Positions 1 through 11,338 of a stretch of DNA of 55,111 nucleotides are shown in pieces. Positions within the stretch are counted from its first letter, which is position 1; each line of letters begins with the position of its first letter. The position numbers and the translations under genes were made by a program. Source of the stretch: Bacillus subtilis (GTDB taxonomy: Bacteria; Bacillota; Bacilli; Bacillales; Bacillaceae_C); assembly GCF_008764245.1 (NCBI RefSeq), contig NZ_VTQV01000021.1, positions 1 through 55,111 of the forward strand, given 5' to 3'. The notes beneath the pieces are model-generated. The model had not been told where the DNA came from. It saw only the letters and a program-made list of their open reading frames with translations, and made no database searches.

Positions 1-89
1 TCGGTTCGTCCTTCGTCCTCACCGTGTTTCCTTTATCTCGTCAGAAGCCTTTAAATTTGTACGCCGCTAAACGGGCGCTTGCGCTTTTC
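1..89 (-). repeat. Dispersed ~150-bp repeat (family A), partial copy cut by window edge
   Basis: The segment matches 20022-20169, 22012-22199 and 24092-24240: a block TCGTCC..CACCGTGTTTCC, then CTTTATCTCGTCAG, then GTACGCCGCTAAACGGG and GCGCTTGCGCTTTT. Read on the minus strand it begins AAAAGCGCAAGCGCC, which I use as the 5' end of the element. Its far end lies outside the window. No protein is credible here. Confidence 0.85.
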
Positions 90-92
90 TTA

Positions 93-218
93 TTAAACGG
101 GCCAAATTTTGGGTTAAATGGTCCAAACTTTTGGTTAAACGGGCGAATTAATAGATTAAATGGGCCAAAGCGTAGATTAATCGGGCCAAACTTTCAATTA
201 AACGGGCGAATGGACGAG
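93..218. repeat. 21-bp tandem repeat, six copies
   Basis: Units begin with TTAAACGGG or a close variant at 93, 114, 135, 156, 177 and 198, an exact 21-bp period. Each has the pattern TTAAACGGGCCAAA plus seven variable bases. Because 21 is a multiple of three, one frame reads as a heptapeptide repeat of the LNGPNFx type, but that frame starts inside the dispersed repeat and has no ribosome site. The units resemble the GTTTAGCG/CGCTAAACGGGC end of the adjacent repeat, so they may have arisen by amplification of that end. Confidence 0.85.
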
Positions 219-314
219 TTATCTGAAGTACCTTGAGGTAGGAAGCTTTCGTTCTGTGTGAATCATGTTATTATGTTATAATCAGGGCAATCTACTTTGA
301 TTGGAGAGATAGGA

Positions 315-671
315 GTGGCTTTACGTTTTTATTGGTATCCCAAGTGTGGGACATGCCGTAATGCTAAAAAATGGCTGGATGAACACGGGCTAGAGTATGA
401 AGAAATACATATTGTCGAGCAGCCCCCATCCCGTGATGAATTAGAAAAGCTATATCAAACAAGTGGTTTGCCGTTAAAAAAGTTTTTTAACACAAGTGGG
501 AAAAAGTATCGGGAACTTGGGCTAAAAGACAAGGTTGGAACGGCCTCGGATAATGAGTTACTTGAAATACTTTCTAGTGATGGCATGTTAATCAAAAGGC
601 CGATCGTAACAGATGGTCAGACTGTGACCGTTGGTTTTAAAGAAGAGGAATTCAACAATACTTGGGGCTAA
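315..671 (+). CDS. yusI: ArsC/Spx-family thioredoxin-fold protein (YusI-like)
   Basis: 118 residues. It starts FYWYPKCGTC within the first 15 residues, the ArsC/Spx-family redox loop (CxxC), and has a conserved RPIV segment at about 95-98 typical of ArsC-like folds. Start choice: GTG at 315 has GGAG at 303-306 with an 8-nt gap and gives the usual length of this family. A TTG at 297 is open too but has no site. A TATAAT box lies at 277-282. It precedes gcvH as in B. subtilis. The substrate of YusI is not known; the family includes arsenate reductases and the regulator Spx, and assignment to YusI is by size, motif and neighbour. Confidence 0.85.
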   Translation: MALRFYWYPKCGTCRNAKKWLDEHGLEYEEIHIVEQPPSRDELEKLYQTSGLPLKKFFNTSGKKYRELGLKDKVGTASDNELLEILSSDGMLIKRPIVTDGQTVTVGFKEEEFNNTWG

Positions 672-727
672 GTGAGCGTTGTCTTATGGAGATGGATTGA
701 AATCAGATTGCAGCAAACAATATTTTC

Positions 728-756
728 TTGATTTTATGAAACTCTTTTTGTACATT
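728..756 (+). promoter_or_regulatory. Candidate sigma-A promoter for gcvH
   Basis: TTGATT at 728-733 and TACATT at 751-756 with a 17-bp spacer, about 30 bp before the gcvH start. Matches to consensus are moderate. Confidence 0.4.
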
Positions 757-784
757 ACTAATATTAGTGCTTGGAGGGATCAAG

Positions 785-1168
785 GTGAACATACCAAAGG
801 AATTACGATATTCAGAAGAACATGAATGGGTGAAAGACGAGGGAGATAAGGTAAGGATTGGTATTACAGAATTTGCTCAAGACGAATTGGGTGATATCGT
901 ATTTGTAGAACTTCCTGAAGTCGGTGATGAAGTAACAGTGAATGAACCATTCGGAAGTGTGGAATCTGTTAAAACCGTTTCAGAGCTTTATTCACCAATC
1001 AGCGGGAAAGTGGTTGAAGTCAACGAAGATTTAGATGATAGCCCTGAATTGGTCAATGAATCTCCATATGATAAGGCGTGGATGATTGTCATCGAACCAG
1101 CGGATAAAAGTGAAATGGACAACCTCATGTCCGCAGAAAAATATGCGGACATGACAAGTGAGGAATAG
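785..1168 (+). CDS. gcvH: Glycine cleavage system H protein
   Basis: 127 residues. This lipoyl carrier shuttles the aminomethyl group between the P, T and L proteins. In Firmicutes GcvH also serves as a lipoyl acceptor and relay for the other 2-oxoacid complexes. The lipoylation site is Lys63 in the motif [15 protein letters not shown]. The N-terminus reads [15 protein letters not shown], typical of the family. GTG at 785 is chosen because GGAGG at 773-778 is 7 nt away; a GTG at 767 lacks a site. No gcvPT is in the window, so H acts with unlinked partners, as in B. subtilis. Confidence 0.97.
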   Translation: MNIPKELRYSEEHEWVKDEGDKVRIGITEFAQDELGDIVFVELPEVGDEVTVNEPFGSVESVKTVSELYSPISGKVVEVNEDLDDSPELVNESPYDKAWMIVIEPADKSEMDNLMSAEKYADMTSEE

Positions 1169-1190
1169 AAAAAAACTTGTTATTTTATAG

Positions 1191-1210
1191 AACCCACATG
1201 ATGTGGGTTT
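1191..1210 (+). other. Small hairpin after gcvH
   Basis: AACCCACATGATGTGGGTTT is a perfect 10-bp palindrome, just before the stronger terminator at 1226-1265. It has no long T run. Confidence 0.5.
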
Positions 1211-1225
1211 AGACTTTTTAATAAG

Positions 1226-1265
1226 AAAAAATGCACTGTGGTTCAAGTACCATAGTGCATTTTTT
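1226..1265 (+). terminator. Rho-independent terminator after gcvH
   Basis: AAAAAATGCACT..GG pairs with CC..AGTGCATTTTTT around a short loop. The stem is flanked by A and T runs, so it could work in both directions. Confidence 0.85.
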
Positions 1266-1285
1266 CCAAAAGGATGATTGGTTTC

Positions 1286-1594
1286 ATGAAAGAATGTACA
1301 AAAGATGAAATAATCGATGCGTTAGAAAATAAGGAATCAGTGGTTCTCTATTTCTACACGCCCCTATGTGGAACGTGCCAGGTGGCAGGAAAAATGTTGG
1401 GGATCGTGGAACAGATGATGGATGAACTCCCGTTTAAAAAAGCGGACCTCAACTATTTACCAGAAATAGCTGAACGATTTTCCATTGAAAGTGTCCCCTG
1501 CTTAATCCAACTGAACGAAGGAAAAATCCAAAATAAAATCTACGCCTTTCATTCTGTCCCTTATTTATATGAGAAACTACGGAAGTCCAAATGA
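1286..1594 (+). CDS. yusE: Thioredoxin-like protein (YusE-like)
   Basis: About 102 residues, one thioredoxin fold. The redox motif CGTC is in the context YFYTPLCGTCQVAGKML, near residue 30, and the cis-proline loop SVPCLIQL is near 75-80. It likely acts as a small cytoplasmic thiol-disulfide oxidoreductase; partners are unknown. Start is uncertain: ATG at 1286 follows AAAGGA at 1268-1273 with a long 12-nt gap, while ATG at 1274 directly abuts that site. It is close to gcvH and yusI, as in B. subtilis. Confidence 0.8.
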   Translation: MKECTKDEIIDALENKESVVLYFYTPLCGTCQVAGKMLGIVEQMMDELPFKKADLNYLPEIAERFSIESVPCLIQLNEGKIQNKIYAFHSVPYLYEKLRKSK

Positions 1595-1609
1595 AAATAC
1601 TTGATTATA

Positions 1610-1640
1610 AAAAGTCCTAGGTGCCTGGGGCTTTTGCTTT
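1610..1640 (+). terminator. Probable terminator after yusE
   Basis: AAAAGTCC and GGGGCTTTT can pair around TAGGTGCCT, followed by a T-rich stretch. Moderate strength. Confidence 0.5.
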
Positions 1641-1817
1641 AGTTATCTGGTACTTTCGGTAGAGTTTTTCAAATGAACATTTCCGCACAAAAATGCTGTT
1701 TAACCTATAAGCCATGCGGATGAAAGCATGTATTTTTCCGTATTTTCTATTTTGTTATTTGTTTTCTTTCGTTTATAATGGGGTACGTGACAAGGGCAAT
1801 AAAAAATGACCTTTTTA

Positions 1818-1870
1818 GAGGATGTTTAAAAAGTCCGGTAAATTACCCTCCTTTTTAAACACGCAACTCT
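1818..1870. repeat. MITE-like element, short internally deleted copy
   Basis: GATGTTTAAAAAGTCCGG at the left and CCTCCTTTTTAAACACGC at the right match the two ends of the longer element at 22464-22617, with the middle missing. The ends form an inverted repeat (GTTTAAAAAG and CTTTTTAAAC). Confidence 0.7.
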
Positions 1871-1936
1871 GAGAGGGTCAAAAAATGAAAGGATTGGTCC
1901 CTTATTAATCCCTTAAAGATTGAGTACACAGATGGT

Positions 1937-2089
1937 ATGGAAAAAGCGATGCATGCGGCGCATGGAGTTGGCTACGAAATTTATAAAAGAAAACATGACA
2001 TTCGGATGACGATTGAGAAAAAACGAGAAAAAGACTACTTGCGTTCTCAAAGAGTGGCATCGGATTTAGAACGGAAAATACATGTTTAA
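1937..2089 (+). CDS. Small hypothetical protein, possibly a gene remnant
   Basis: Fifty residues from the first ATG, very rich in Lys, Arg, Glu and His (for example YKRKHDIRMTIEKKREKDY), no membrane segment, no motif I recognise. The frame is open upstream to a TGA just after the MITE-like repeat at 1818-1870, and the ribosome site is poor. A strong terminator follows at 2136-2166, which suggests a real transcript. It may be a true small gene, or the 3' end of a gene cut by the repeat. Confidence 0.4.
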   Translation: MEKAMHAAHGVGYEIYKRKHDIRMTIEKKREKDYLRSQRVASDLERKIHV

Positions 2090-2135
2090 AAAAACATTAA
2101 AACTTAACCTAATAAACGTAAAAACCTAGAATTAC

Positions 2136-2166
2136 AAGGTTGGCCTATTAAATGGCCAACTTTTTT
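2136..2166 (+). terminator. Rho-independent terminator upstream of suf operon
   Basis: GTTGGCC at 2139-2145 pairs with GGCCAAC at 2154-2160, followed by TTTTTT. It separates the small gene from the suf operon. Confidence 0.85.
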
Positions 2167-2212
2167 AATATCTTTTTTTAAAAGAATAAAACGAGTGAAA
2201 AATCCCCCCTAG

Positions 2213-2241
2213 TTGATAATAATTTTAAAATGGTTTAAGAT
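2213..2241 (+). promoter_or_regulatory. Candidate sigma-A promoter of the suf operon
   Basis: TTGATA at 2213-2218, 17-bp spacer, TAAGAT at 2236-2241, about 70 bp before sufC. I see no clear Fur or IscR-type operator near it. Confidence 0.5.
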
Positions 2242-2310
2242 GGGAGAGGAGTAAAAGGGAAAAACACTCATTAAATAAGAAAATCACAATCTCGATACGG
2301 AGGTATGATC

Positions 2311-3093
2311 ATGGCTTCAACATTAGTTATTAAAGATCTTCATGTGGAGATCGAAGGTAAAGAGATTTTAAAAGGTGTAAACCTAGAAATAAAGGGTGGA
2401 GAAATTCACGCAGTGATGGGTCCAAATGGTACAGGTAAATCAACCTTGGCATCCGCGATTATGGGACATCCAAAATATGAAGTGACAAGTGGATCTATTC
2501 ACTTGGACGGGAAAGATGTATTAGAAATGGAAGTGGATGAGCGCGCGCTTGCGGGACTTTTCCTAGCCATGCAATACCCAAGTGAAATCAGTGGGGTCAC
2601 CAATGCCGATTTCCTTCGTTCTTCCATCAACGCACGCCGCGAGGAAGGAAACGAAATTTCTTTGATGAAATTTATTAAAGAAATGGACAGCAAAATGGAA
2701 GTATTAGAGATGGATCCTGATATGGCACAACGCTATTTAAATGAAGGATTCTCTGGTGGGGAAAAGAAACGGAATGAAATTTTGCAATTGATGATGATTC
2801 AACCGGCGATTGCGATCCTTGATGAGATTGATTCAGGCCTTGATATTGATGCCTTGAAAATTGTTTCGAAAGGGATTAATGAAATGCGTTCCAGTGATTT
2901 CGGTTGCATGATCATTACTCACTATCAACGTCTTCTAAATTATATCACTCCTGACAAAGTGCATGTGATGATGCAAGGTCGTGTTGTGAAATCTGGTGGT
3001 CCAGAACTTGCACAAAAACTAGAAGCAGAAGGTTATGACTGGATTAAAGAAGAACTAGGCATTGAAGACGAAACAGTTGGTCAAGAAGCATAA
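2311..3093 (+). CDS. sufC: Fe-S cluster assembly ATPase SufC
   Basis: 260 residues. ABC-type ATPase of the SufBCD scaffold, cytoplasmic. Walker A GPNGTGKST is at 37-45, the signature FSGGEKKRNE near 148-157, and Walker B AILDEIDSGLD follows; the sequence is close to B. subtilis SufC by recall. ATG at 2311 is chosen because CGGAGG at 2298-2303 is 7 nt away; an ATG at 2305 overlaps the site. It is first in the order sufC-sufD-sufS-sufU-sufB, the standard Firmicute layout, with sufD 17 nt downstream. Confidence 0.98.
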   Translation: MASTLVIKDLHVEIEGKEILKGVNLEIKGGEIHAVMGPNGTGKSTLASAIMGHPKYEVTSGSIHLDGKDVLEMEVDERALAGLFLAMQYPSEISGVTNADFLRSSINARREEGNEISLMKFIKEMDSKMEVLEMDPDMAQRYLNEGFSGGEKKRNEILQLMMIQPAIAILDEIDSGLDIDALKIVSKGINEMRSSDFGCMIITHYQRLLNYITPDKVHVMMQGRVVKSGGPELAQKLEAEGYDWIKEELGIEDETVGQEA

Positions 3094-3110
3094 GTGTTAG
3101 GAGGATCATA

Positions 3111-6071
<2,961 letters not shown>

Positions 6072-6094
6072 ACGAAACTCATTCAGTGTAGATA

Positions 6095-6180
6095 ATACTC
6101 GCTGAAGCAGCAAAGGCGAGATTCGAAATAGGCAAGGCAAACCGAAACGCCTTTGTGACTGCTTCTTGCAGGGGAAATTT
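6095..6180 (+). repeat. Decayed copy of hairpin repeat inside the suf operon
   Basis: ACGCCTTTGTGAC and TGCAGG match the repeats at 14163-14189 and 27876-27902. The mini-hairpin here, CTGC TTCTT GCAG at 6159-6171, is a degenerate form of CCTGC GTCCT GCAGG. It fills the 129-nt sufU-sufB gap, the only wide gap in the operon. Confidence 0.6.
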
Positions 6181-6200
6181 CAAGAATGGAGGAATGAAGA

Positions 6201-7598
6201 ATGGCGAAAAAAGCACCGGTAATTGGCGATTATAAATATGGTTTCCGTGATAAAGACGTTTCCATTTTTCGTTCAGAACGGGGATTGACAAGAGAGATTG
6301 TAGAAGAAATCTCCAAAATGAAGGAAGAACCAGAATGGATGCTAGAATTTCGCTTGAAATCTCTTGAGCAATTTTACAAAAAGCCAATGCCTCAATGGGG
6401 CGGAGATTTAAACGGATTGAATTTTGATGAGATCACGTATTATGTGAAACCATCTGAACATACAGAGCGTTCTTGGGATGAAGTTCCGGAAGAAATCAAG
6501 CAAACCTTTGATAAATTGGGAATTCCGGAAGCCGAACAAAAGTATTTGGCTGGGGTATCTGCTCAATATGAATCAGAAGTTGTCTATCATAATATGAAAG
6601 AAGATCTTGAAGAGATGGGAATCGTCTTTAAGGATACGGATTCTGCCCTCAAGGAAAATGAAGATATTTTCCGTGAGCACTGGGCAACTGTCATTCCACC
6701 GGCTGACAATAAATTTTCCGCATTGAACTCAGCTGTTTGGTCTGGGGGATCTTTCATTTATGTTCCACCAGGTGTAAAAGTGGATACACCACTTCAAGCG
6801 TATTTCCGTATTAACTCGGAAAACATGGGGCAGTTTGAGCGGACACTGATCATTGTGGACGAGGGAGCATCTGTTCATTATGTAGAAGGATGCACAGCGC
6901 CTGTTTATACAACGAACTCGCTTCATAGTGCAGTTGTTGAGATCATTGTGAAAAAAGGTGGCTATTGCCGTTATACAACGATTCAAAACTGGGCGAATAA
7001 TGTCTATAACCTTGTGACAAAGCGTGCTGTTTGTCATGAAAATGCGACAATGGAATGGATCGATGGTAATATTGGTTCTAAATTAACCATGAAATATCCA
7101 TCCGTTCTATTGATGGGTGAAGGGGCACGTGGTATGACCCTTTCCATTGCAATGGCTGGAAAAGGGCAACACCAAGATGCTGGAGCGAAAATGATGCATT
7201 TAGCACCAAATACATCTTCTTCGATTGTTTCTAAATCCATTTCGCAACATGGTGGAAAAGTAACCTATCGTGGGATTGTACACTTTGGCCGTAAAGCGGA
7301 TGGTGCTCGTTCTACGATTGAGTGTGATACCATCATCATGGATGACAAATCAACTTCTGATACAATTCCATACAATGAAATTTTGAACGACAATATTTCA
7401 TTGGAACACGAAGCGAAAGTATCGAAAGTTTCCGAAGAACAACTCTTCTACCTTATGAGCCGTGGCATTAGTGAGCAAGAAGCAACAGAAATGATCGTCA
7501 TGGGCTTCATTGAACCATTTACAAAAGAACTACCAATGGAATATGCCGTTGAAATGAACCGTCTGATTAAGTTTGAAATGGAAGGTTCGATTGGTTAA
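6201..7598 (+). CDS. sufB: Fe-S cluster assembly protein SufB
   Basis: 465 residues, core scaffold subunit of SufBC2D. Typical segments are [15 protein letters not shown] near 33-48, [24 protein letters not shown] near 176-200, the beta-helix with [25 protein letters not shown], and the conserved [21 protein letters not shown] at 6188-6192 precedes the ATG. The gene is set apart from sufU by a repeat remnant, so its level could differ from the upstream genes. Confidence 0.98.
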   Translation: MAKKAPVIGDYKYGFRDKDVSIFRSERGLTREIVEEISKMKEEPEWMLEFRLKSLEQFYKKPMPQWGGDLNGLNFDEITYYVKPSEHTERSWDEVPEEIKQTFDKLGIPEAEQKYLAGVSAQYESEVVYHNMKEDLEEMGIVFKDTDSALKENEDIFREHWATVIPPADNKFSALNSAVWSGGSFIYVPPGVKVDTPLQAYFRINSENMGQFERTLIIVDEGASVHYVEGCTAPVYTTNSLHSAVVEIIVKKGGYCRYTTIQNWANNVYNLVTKRAVCHENATMEWIDGNIGSKLTMKYPSVLLMGEGARGMTLSIAMAGKGQHQDAGAKMMHLAPNTSSSIVSKSISQHGGKVTYRGIVHFGRKADGARSTIECDTIIMDDKSTSDTIPYNEILNDNISLEHEAKVSKVSEEQLFYLMSRGISEQEATEMIVMGFIEPFTKELPMEYAVEMNRLIKFEMEGSIG

Positions 7599-7705
7599 TA
7601 CCCCTAAACCCTTAGATTTGACAAGAGTTAGGGTGAAATAGAAAAAGAAAAAGAAAAATACGACTGCGTGCCAACTCTCTGCCAAGTCAGATTTTCTTTT
7701 AGTGT

Positions 7706-7744
7706 AGAAGGCGAACTTTGGAAGTTCGTCTTCTTCTATTTTTC
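7706..7744 (+). terminator. Terminator of the suf operon
   Basis: AGAAGGCGAACTT and AAGTTCGTCTTCT pair around TGG with one mismatch, followed by TCTATTTTT. The rest of 7599-7855 shows A-rich sequence and no gene. Confidence 0.8.
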
Positions 7745-7855
7745 AGTGATATCAATGTAGATAAGGATTCGACTCAAATCCCCATCGGATACCCTTATGA
7801 TTACTTTAAAAATATCGTGGAAAATATATAATCATCTACCTCCTCTTAAAAGAAG

Positions 7856-8852
<997 letters not shown>

Positions 8853-8874
8853 AATAACCTCCTATCAGTACGTT

Positions 8875-8896
8875 TTTTGTTGCAACTACAACAAAA
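8875..8896. promoter_or_regulatory. Operator palindrome 1 upstream of marR-paiA
   Basis: TTTTGTTG (8875-8882), six bases, CAACAAAA (8889-8896): a perfect inverted repeat close to the marR start and probably downstream of the promoter. Confidence 0.75.
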
Positions 8897-8921
8897 TAAG
8901 ATACTTATTAAATGTAAGCTA

Positions 8922-8945
8922 TTTTTGTTGAGTTTGCAACAAAAA
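8922..8945. promoter_or_regulatory. Operator palindrome 2 upstream of marR-paiA
   Basis: TTTTTGTTG (8922-8930), six bases, CAACAAAAA (8937-8945). The arms are the same as in palindrome 1. On the minus strand TTGCAA within it and TACATT 17 bp on form a possible promoter, so binding here would cover the -35 box. Confidence 0.75.
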
Positions 8946-8973
8946 TAACAACCCTACTAATGGAAGTTACACA

Positions 8974-11169
8974 CTATGAATGGAATTTGATCCTTTTTAG
9001 TCTCAGGGCATTTAGCACAACGGACACAGAGCTAAACGCCATAGCAGCACTAGCTAGCCATGGGGCTAATAAGCCAAACATCGCAAATGGGATCATGACG
9101 ATATTGTAGAGAAAGGCCCAAAGGAAGTTTTGTTTAATATTGGTCATCGTTTTTTTGCTGATCTGAATGGCATCCACGAGGCGCCGTAAGTCTCCTTTGA
9201 TAATCGTGACGTCTCCGGATTCGATGGCGATATCAGAGCCAGTGCCAATGGCGATGCCGATATCAGCAATAGCGAGAGCAGGCGCATCGTTCATGCCATC
9301 TCCCACCATAATGATTTTTTCTCTCTTTTTTTGAAAATTTTTGATGATGGTTGCTTTATCCATGGGGCTGACCCCTGTTTGTAGTTTTTTGATGCCTACT
9401 TGTTTGGCCACTGCCATGCCAGTGTAGCGATTATCCCCTGTTAATAGTATTGGTTCTAGACCCATTTGCTTTAAACGAGAGATGGCCGCTACGGAGGAAC
9501 TTCTTATTTCATCGGCAACTGCGATAATCCCGGCAAAACGAGCGTCGACCCAAGCGATCATCACGGTTTTCCCTTCTGACTCCCATTTGTTCACTTGGTG
9601 CTTGTTTTTGGGGGATAAGGAATGAAGTTGATAGGCAGGATTAGCAATGACTACCTTTTTACCGAGAACGATCGCTTCCACACCATGACCCGGAATGATT
9701 TGTACTTGCTCAGCGGTTGGAACAGAGGGAAGGGTGGACTGGATATGATCGACAATGGCTTTCGCTATGGGGTGATGAAATCCTTGTTCCACAGCACCTA
9801 TAAGCCTTAATACCTCTTCTTTCTGCCAACTATCAATCTGAATGTCTGTCACATGTGGCTTTCCTTTTGTCAAAGTGCCTGTTTTATCTAAAATGATCGT
9901 GCGGCATTTTCCTAATACTTCCAGATATTTCCCTTCCTTAAACAAAATTCCCATTTGGGCGGCCCGTCCACTTCCAACCATTACAGAAGTAGGCGTGGCC
10001 AATCCGAGTGCGCACGGGCAAGCAATGATCAAAACAGCGATCGTTTTTTCCAATGCGGCGCCTAATTGATCTGGTTGTAAAAATAAATACCATCCTAAAA
10101 ATGTCGCCATCGCGGTTAGGACCACAATCGGAACGAAGACAGCTGTGATTTTATCGGCCGTCTGTTGGATCGGGGCTTTCGAGCCTTGCGCTTCTTCAAC
10201 AATTTGAATGATCTGCGATAGGGTTGTCTCACTATCTTTTTTCGTTACTTTCACCCTTAATAATCCATGTTGATTGATCGTTCCCGCATAAACAGAATGA
10301 CCGATCGTTTTCTCAATAGGAATACTTTCTCCTGTTAATAGGGACTCATCAATCATCGTGGAGCCCATCAAGATTTCCCCATCAATCGGTATTTTTTCTC
10401 CTGGTTTAATAATTAAAATATCACCAAGGGCAAGTCGATTTACCGGTGTAGCTAATTCTCTGCCATTTTCATAAAGAGTCGCTGTCTTCGTTTGTAATTG
10501 GTAAAGTTTTTTGAGGGCTTCGGTCGTTTTTAATTTTGTCTTTGCTTCAAGTAATTTCCCTAATAAAATAAAAGTGATAATAAAAGCACTTGTTTCAAAG
10601 TACAAGACAGGGGGAGGCATGGACGATTGTAAGCTTGTAAACGTTAGATAATGACTATAGAAAAACGCGGCAGATGTACTTAAAACAACTAAAACATCCA
10701 TATTCGTGTGTCCACTTTTTACAGCCTTCCAAGCCCTTTCGTAAAATGGAAAGCCAATGACAAACTGAATCGGAATGGTGAGAATCAATTGCAATAAAGG
10801 CTGAGTTAGGAAATCGGGGGCCTTAATAAATGGAGCCCATGTGAAATGATCGAACATCGCCCAAGCCAAAGGCATGGTTAGTAAAGCGGATAGGAAAAAT
10901 CTCCGTTGTAGTTTTTGGATTTCCTTGTATGGATTGCCTTCCGTAGAGAGCTGCTCGATTGCTTTTACATCGAAACCAATGTTGCGAATTTTATCGAAGA
11001 CCTCTTGAAGGTTTGTCCGTTTTCTATGAAAGGTCACTCTGCCTTTTTCGGTTGCGAGATTGACATGAATGTCGATCACCCCTTCTATCTTAGACACGAC
11101 CTTTTCAATTCTTGTTGCACACGCGGCACAGTGCATCCCTGTAACAAAAAAATGTTGGGTTTCTTCCAT
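8974..11169 (-). CDS. copA: Copper-exporting P1B-type ATPase CopA
   Basis: 731 residues, membrane pump for Cu(I). One N-terminal heavy-metal domain carries GMHCAAC (11-17). Membrane helices follow from about 90, then the actuator loop LLTGESIP, the CPC metal motif in IACPCALGLATP near 382, the phosphorylated Asp428 in DKTGTLTKG, the P-type HP motif in HHPIAKAI and the hinge GDGMNDAPA. B. subtilis CopA has two heavy-metal domains; this one has a single domain, which explains its shorter length. No copZ or csoR is adjacent. CPC and the domain type favour Cu over Cd/Zn. Confidence 0.93.
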   Translation of the reverse strand: MEETQHFFVTGMHCAACATRIEKVVSKIEGVIDIHVNLATEKGRVTFHRKRTNLQEVFDKIRNIGFDVKAIEQLSTEGNPYKEIQKLQRRFFLSALLTMPLAWAMFDHFTWAPFIKAPDFLTQPLLQLILTIPIQFVIGFPFYERAWKAVKSGHTNMDVLVVLSTSAAFFYSHYLTFTSLQSSMPPPVLYFETSAFIITFILLGKLLEAKTKLKTTEALKKLYQLQTKTATLYENGRELATPVNRLALGDILIIKPGEKIPIDGEILMGSTMIDESLLTGESIPIEKTIGHSVYAGTINQHGLLRVKVTKKDSETTLSQIIQIVEEAQGSKAPIQQTADKITAVFVPIVVLTAMATFLGWYLFLQPDQLGAALEKTIAVLIIACPCALGLATPTSVMVGSGRAAQMGILFKEGKYLEVLGKCRTIILDKTGTLTKGKPHVTDIQIDSWQKEEVLRLIGAVEQGFHHPIAKAIVDHIQSTLPSVPTAEQVQIIPGHGVEAIVLGKKVVIANPAYQLHSLSPKNKHQVNKWESEGKTVMIAWVDARFAGIIAVADEIRSSSVAAISRLKQMGLEPILLTGDNRYTGMAVAKQVGIKKLQTGVSPMDKATIIKNFQKKREKIIMVGDGMNDAPALAIADIGIAIGTGSDIAIESGDVTIIKGDLRRLVDAIQISKKTMTNIKQNFLWAFLYNIVMIPFAMFGLLAPWLASAAMAFSSVSVVLNALRLKRIKFHS

Positions 11170-11338
11170 GATCTTTGTTCACCATCTTTTCTTCTATCCT
11201 ATTGTTATAGTCTATTGGCGACCTAAGCAGGTTAGAACAAGCTTGCACATTGGTTCTAAGAGGCTTACCTTTCAATTTTTCTTGTTTTTTGCTATAGTTT
11301 TTAGTAATTATTTTTAGGATGAGCTAGGAAGTGGATCG

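Noticed and set aside
24-236. 70-codon open frame with heptapeptide repeats
   Set aside because: It starts inside the dispersed repeat, has no ribosome site, and its repeats follow from the 21-bp DNA tandem repeat.
11232-11264. Inverted repeat TTAGAAC..GTTCTAA between copA and yunD as a CsoR/CopY operator
   Set aside because: The arms do not match known copper operators and the spacer is long; no regulator gene is nearby, so evidence is too weak.
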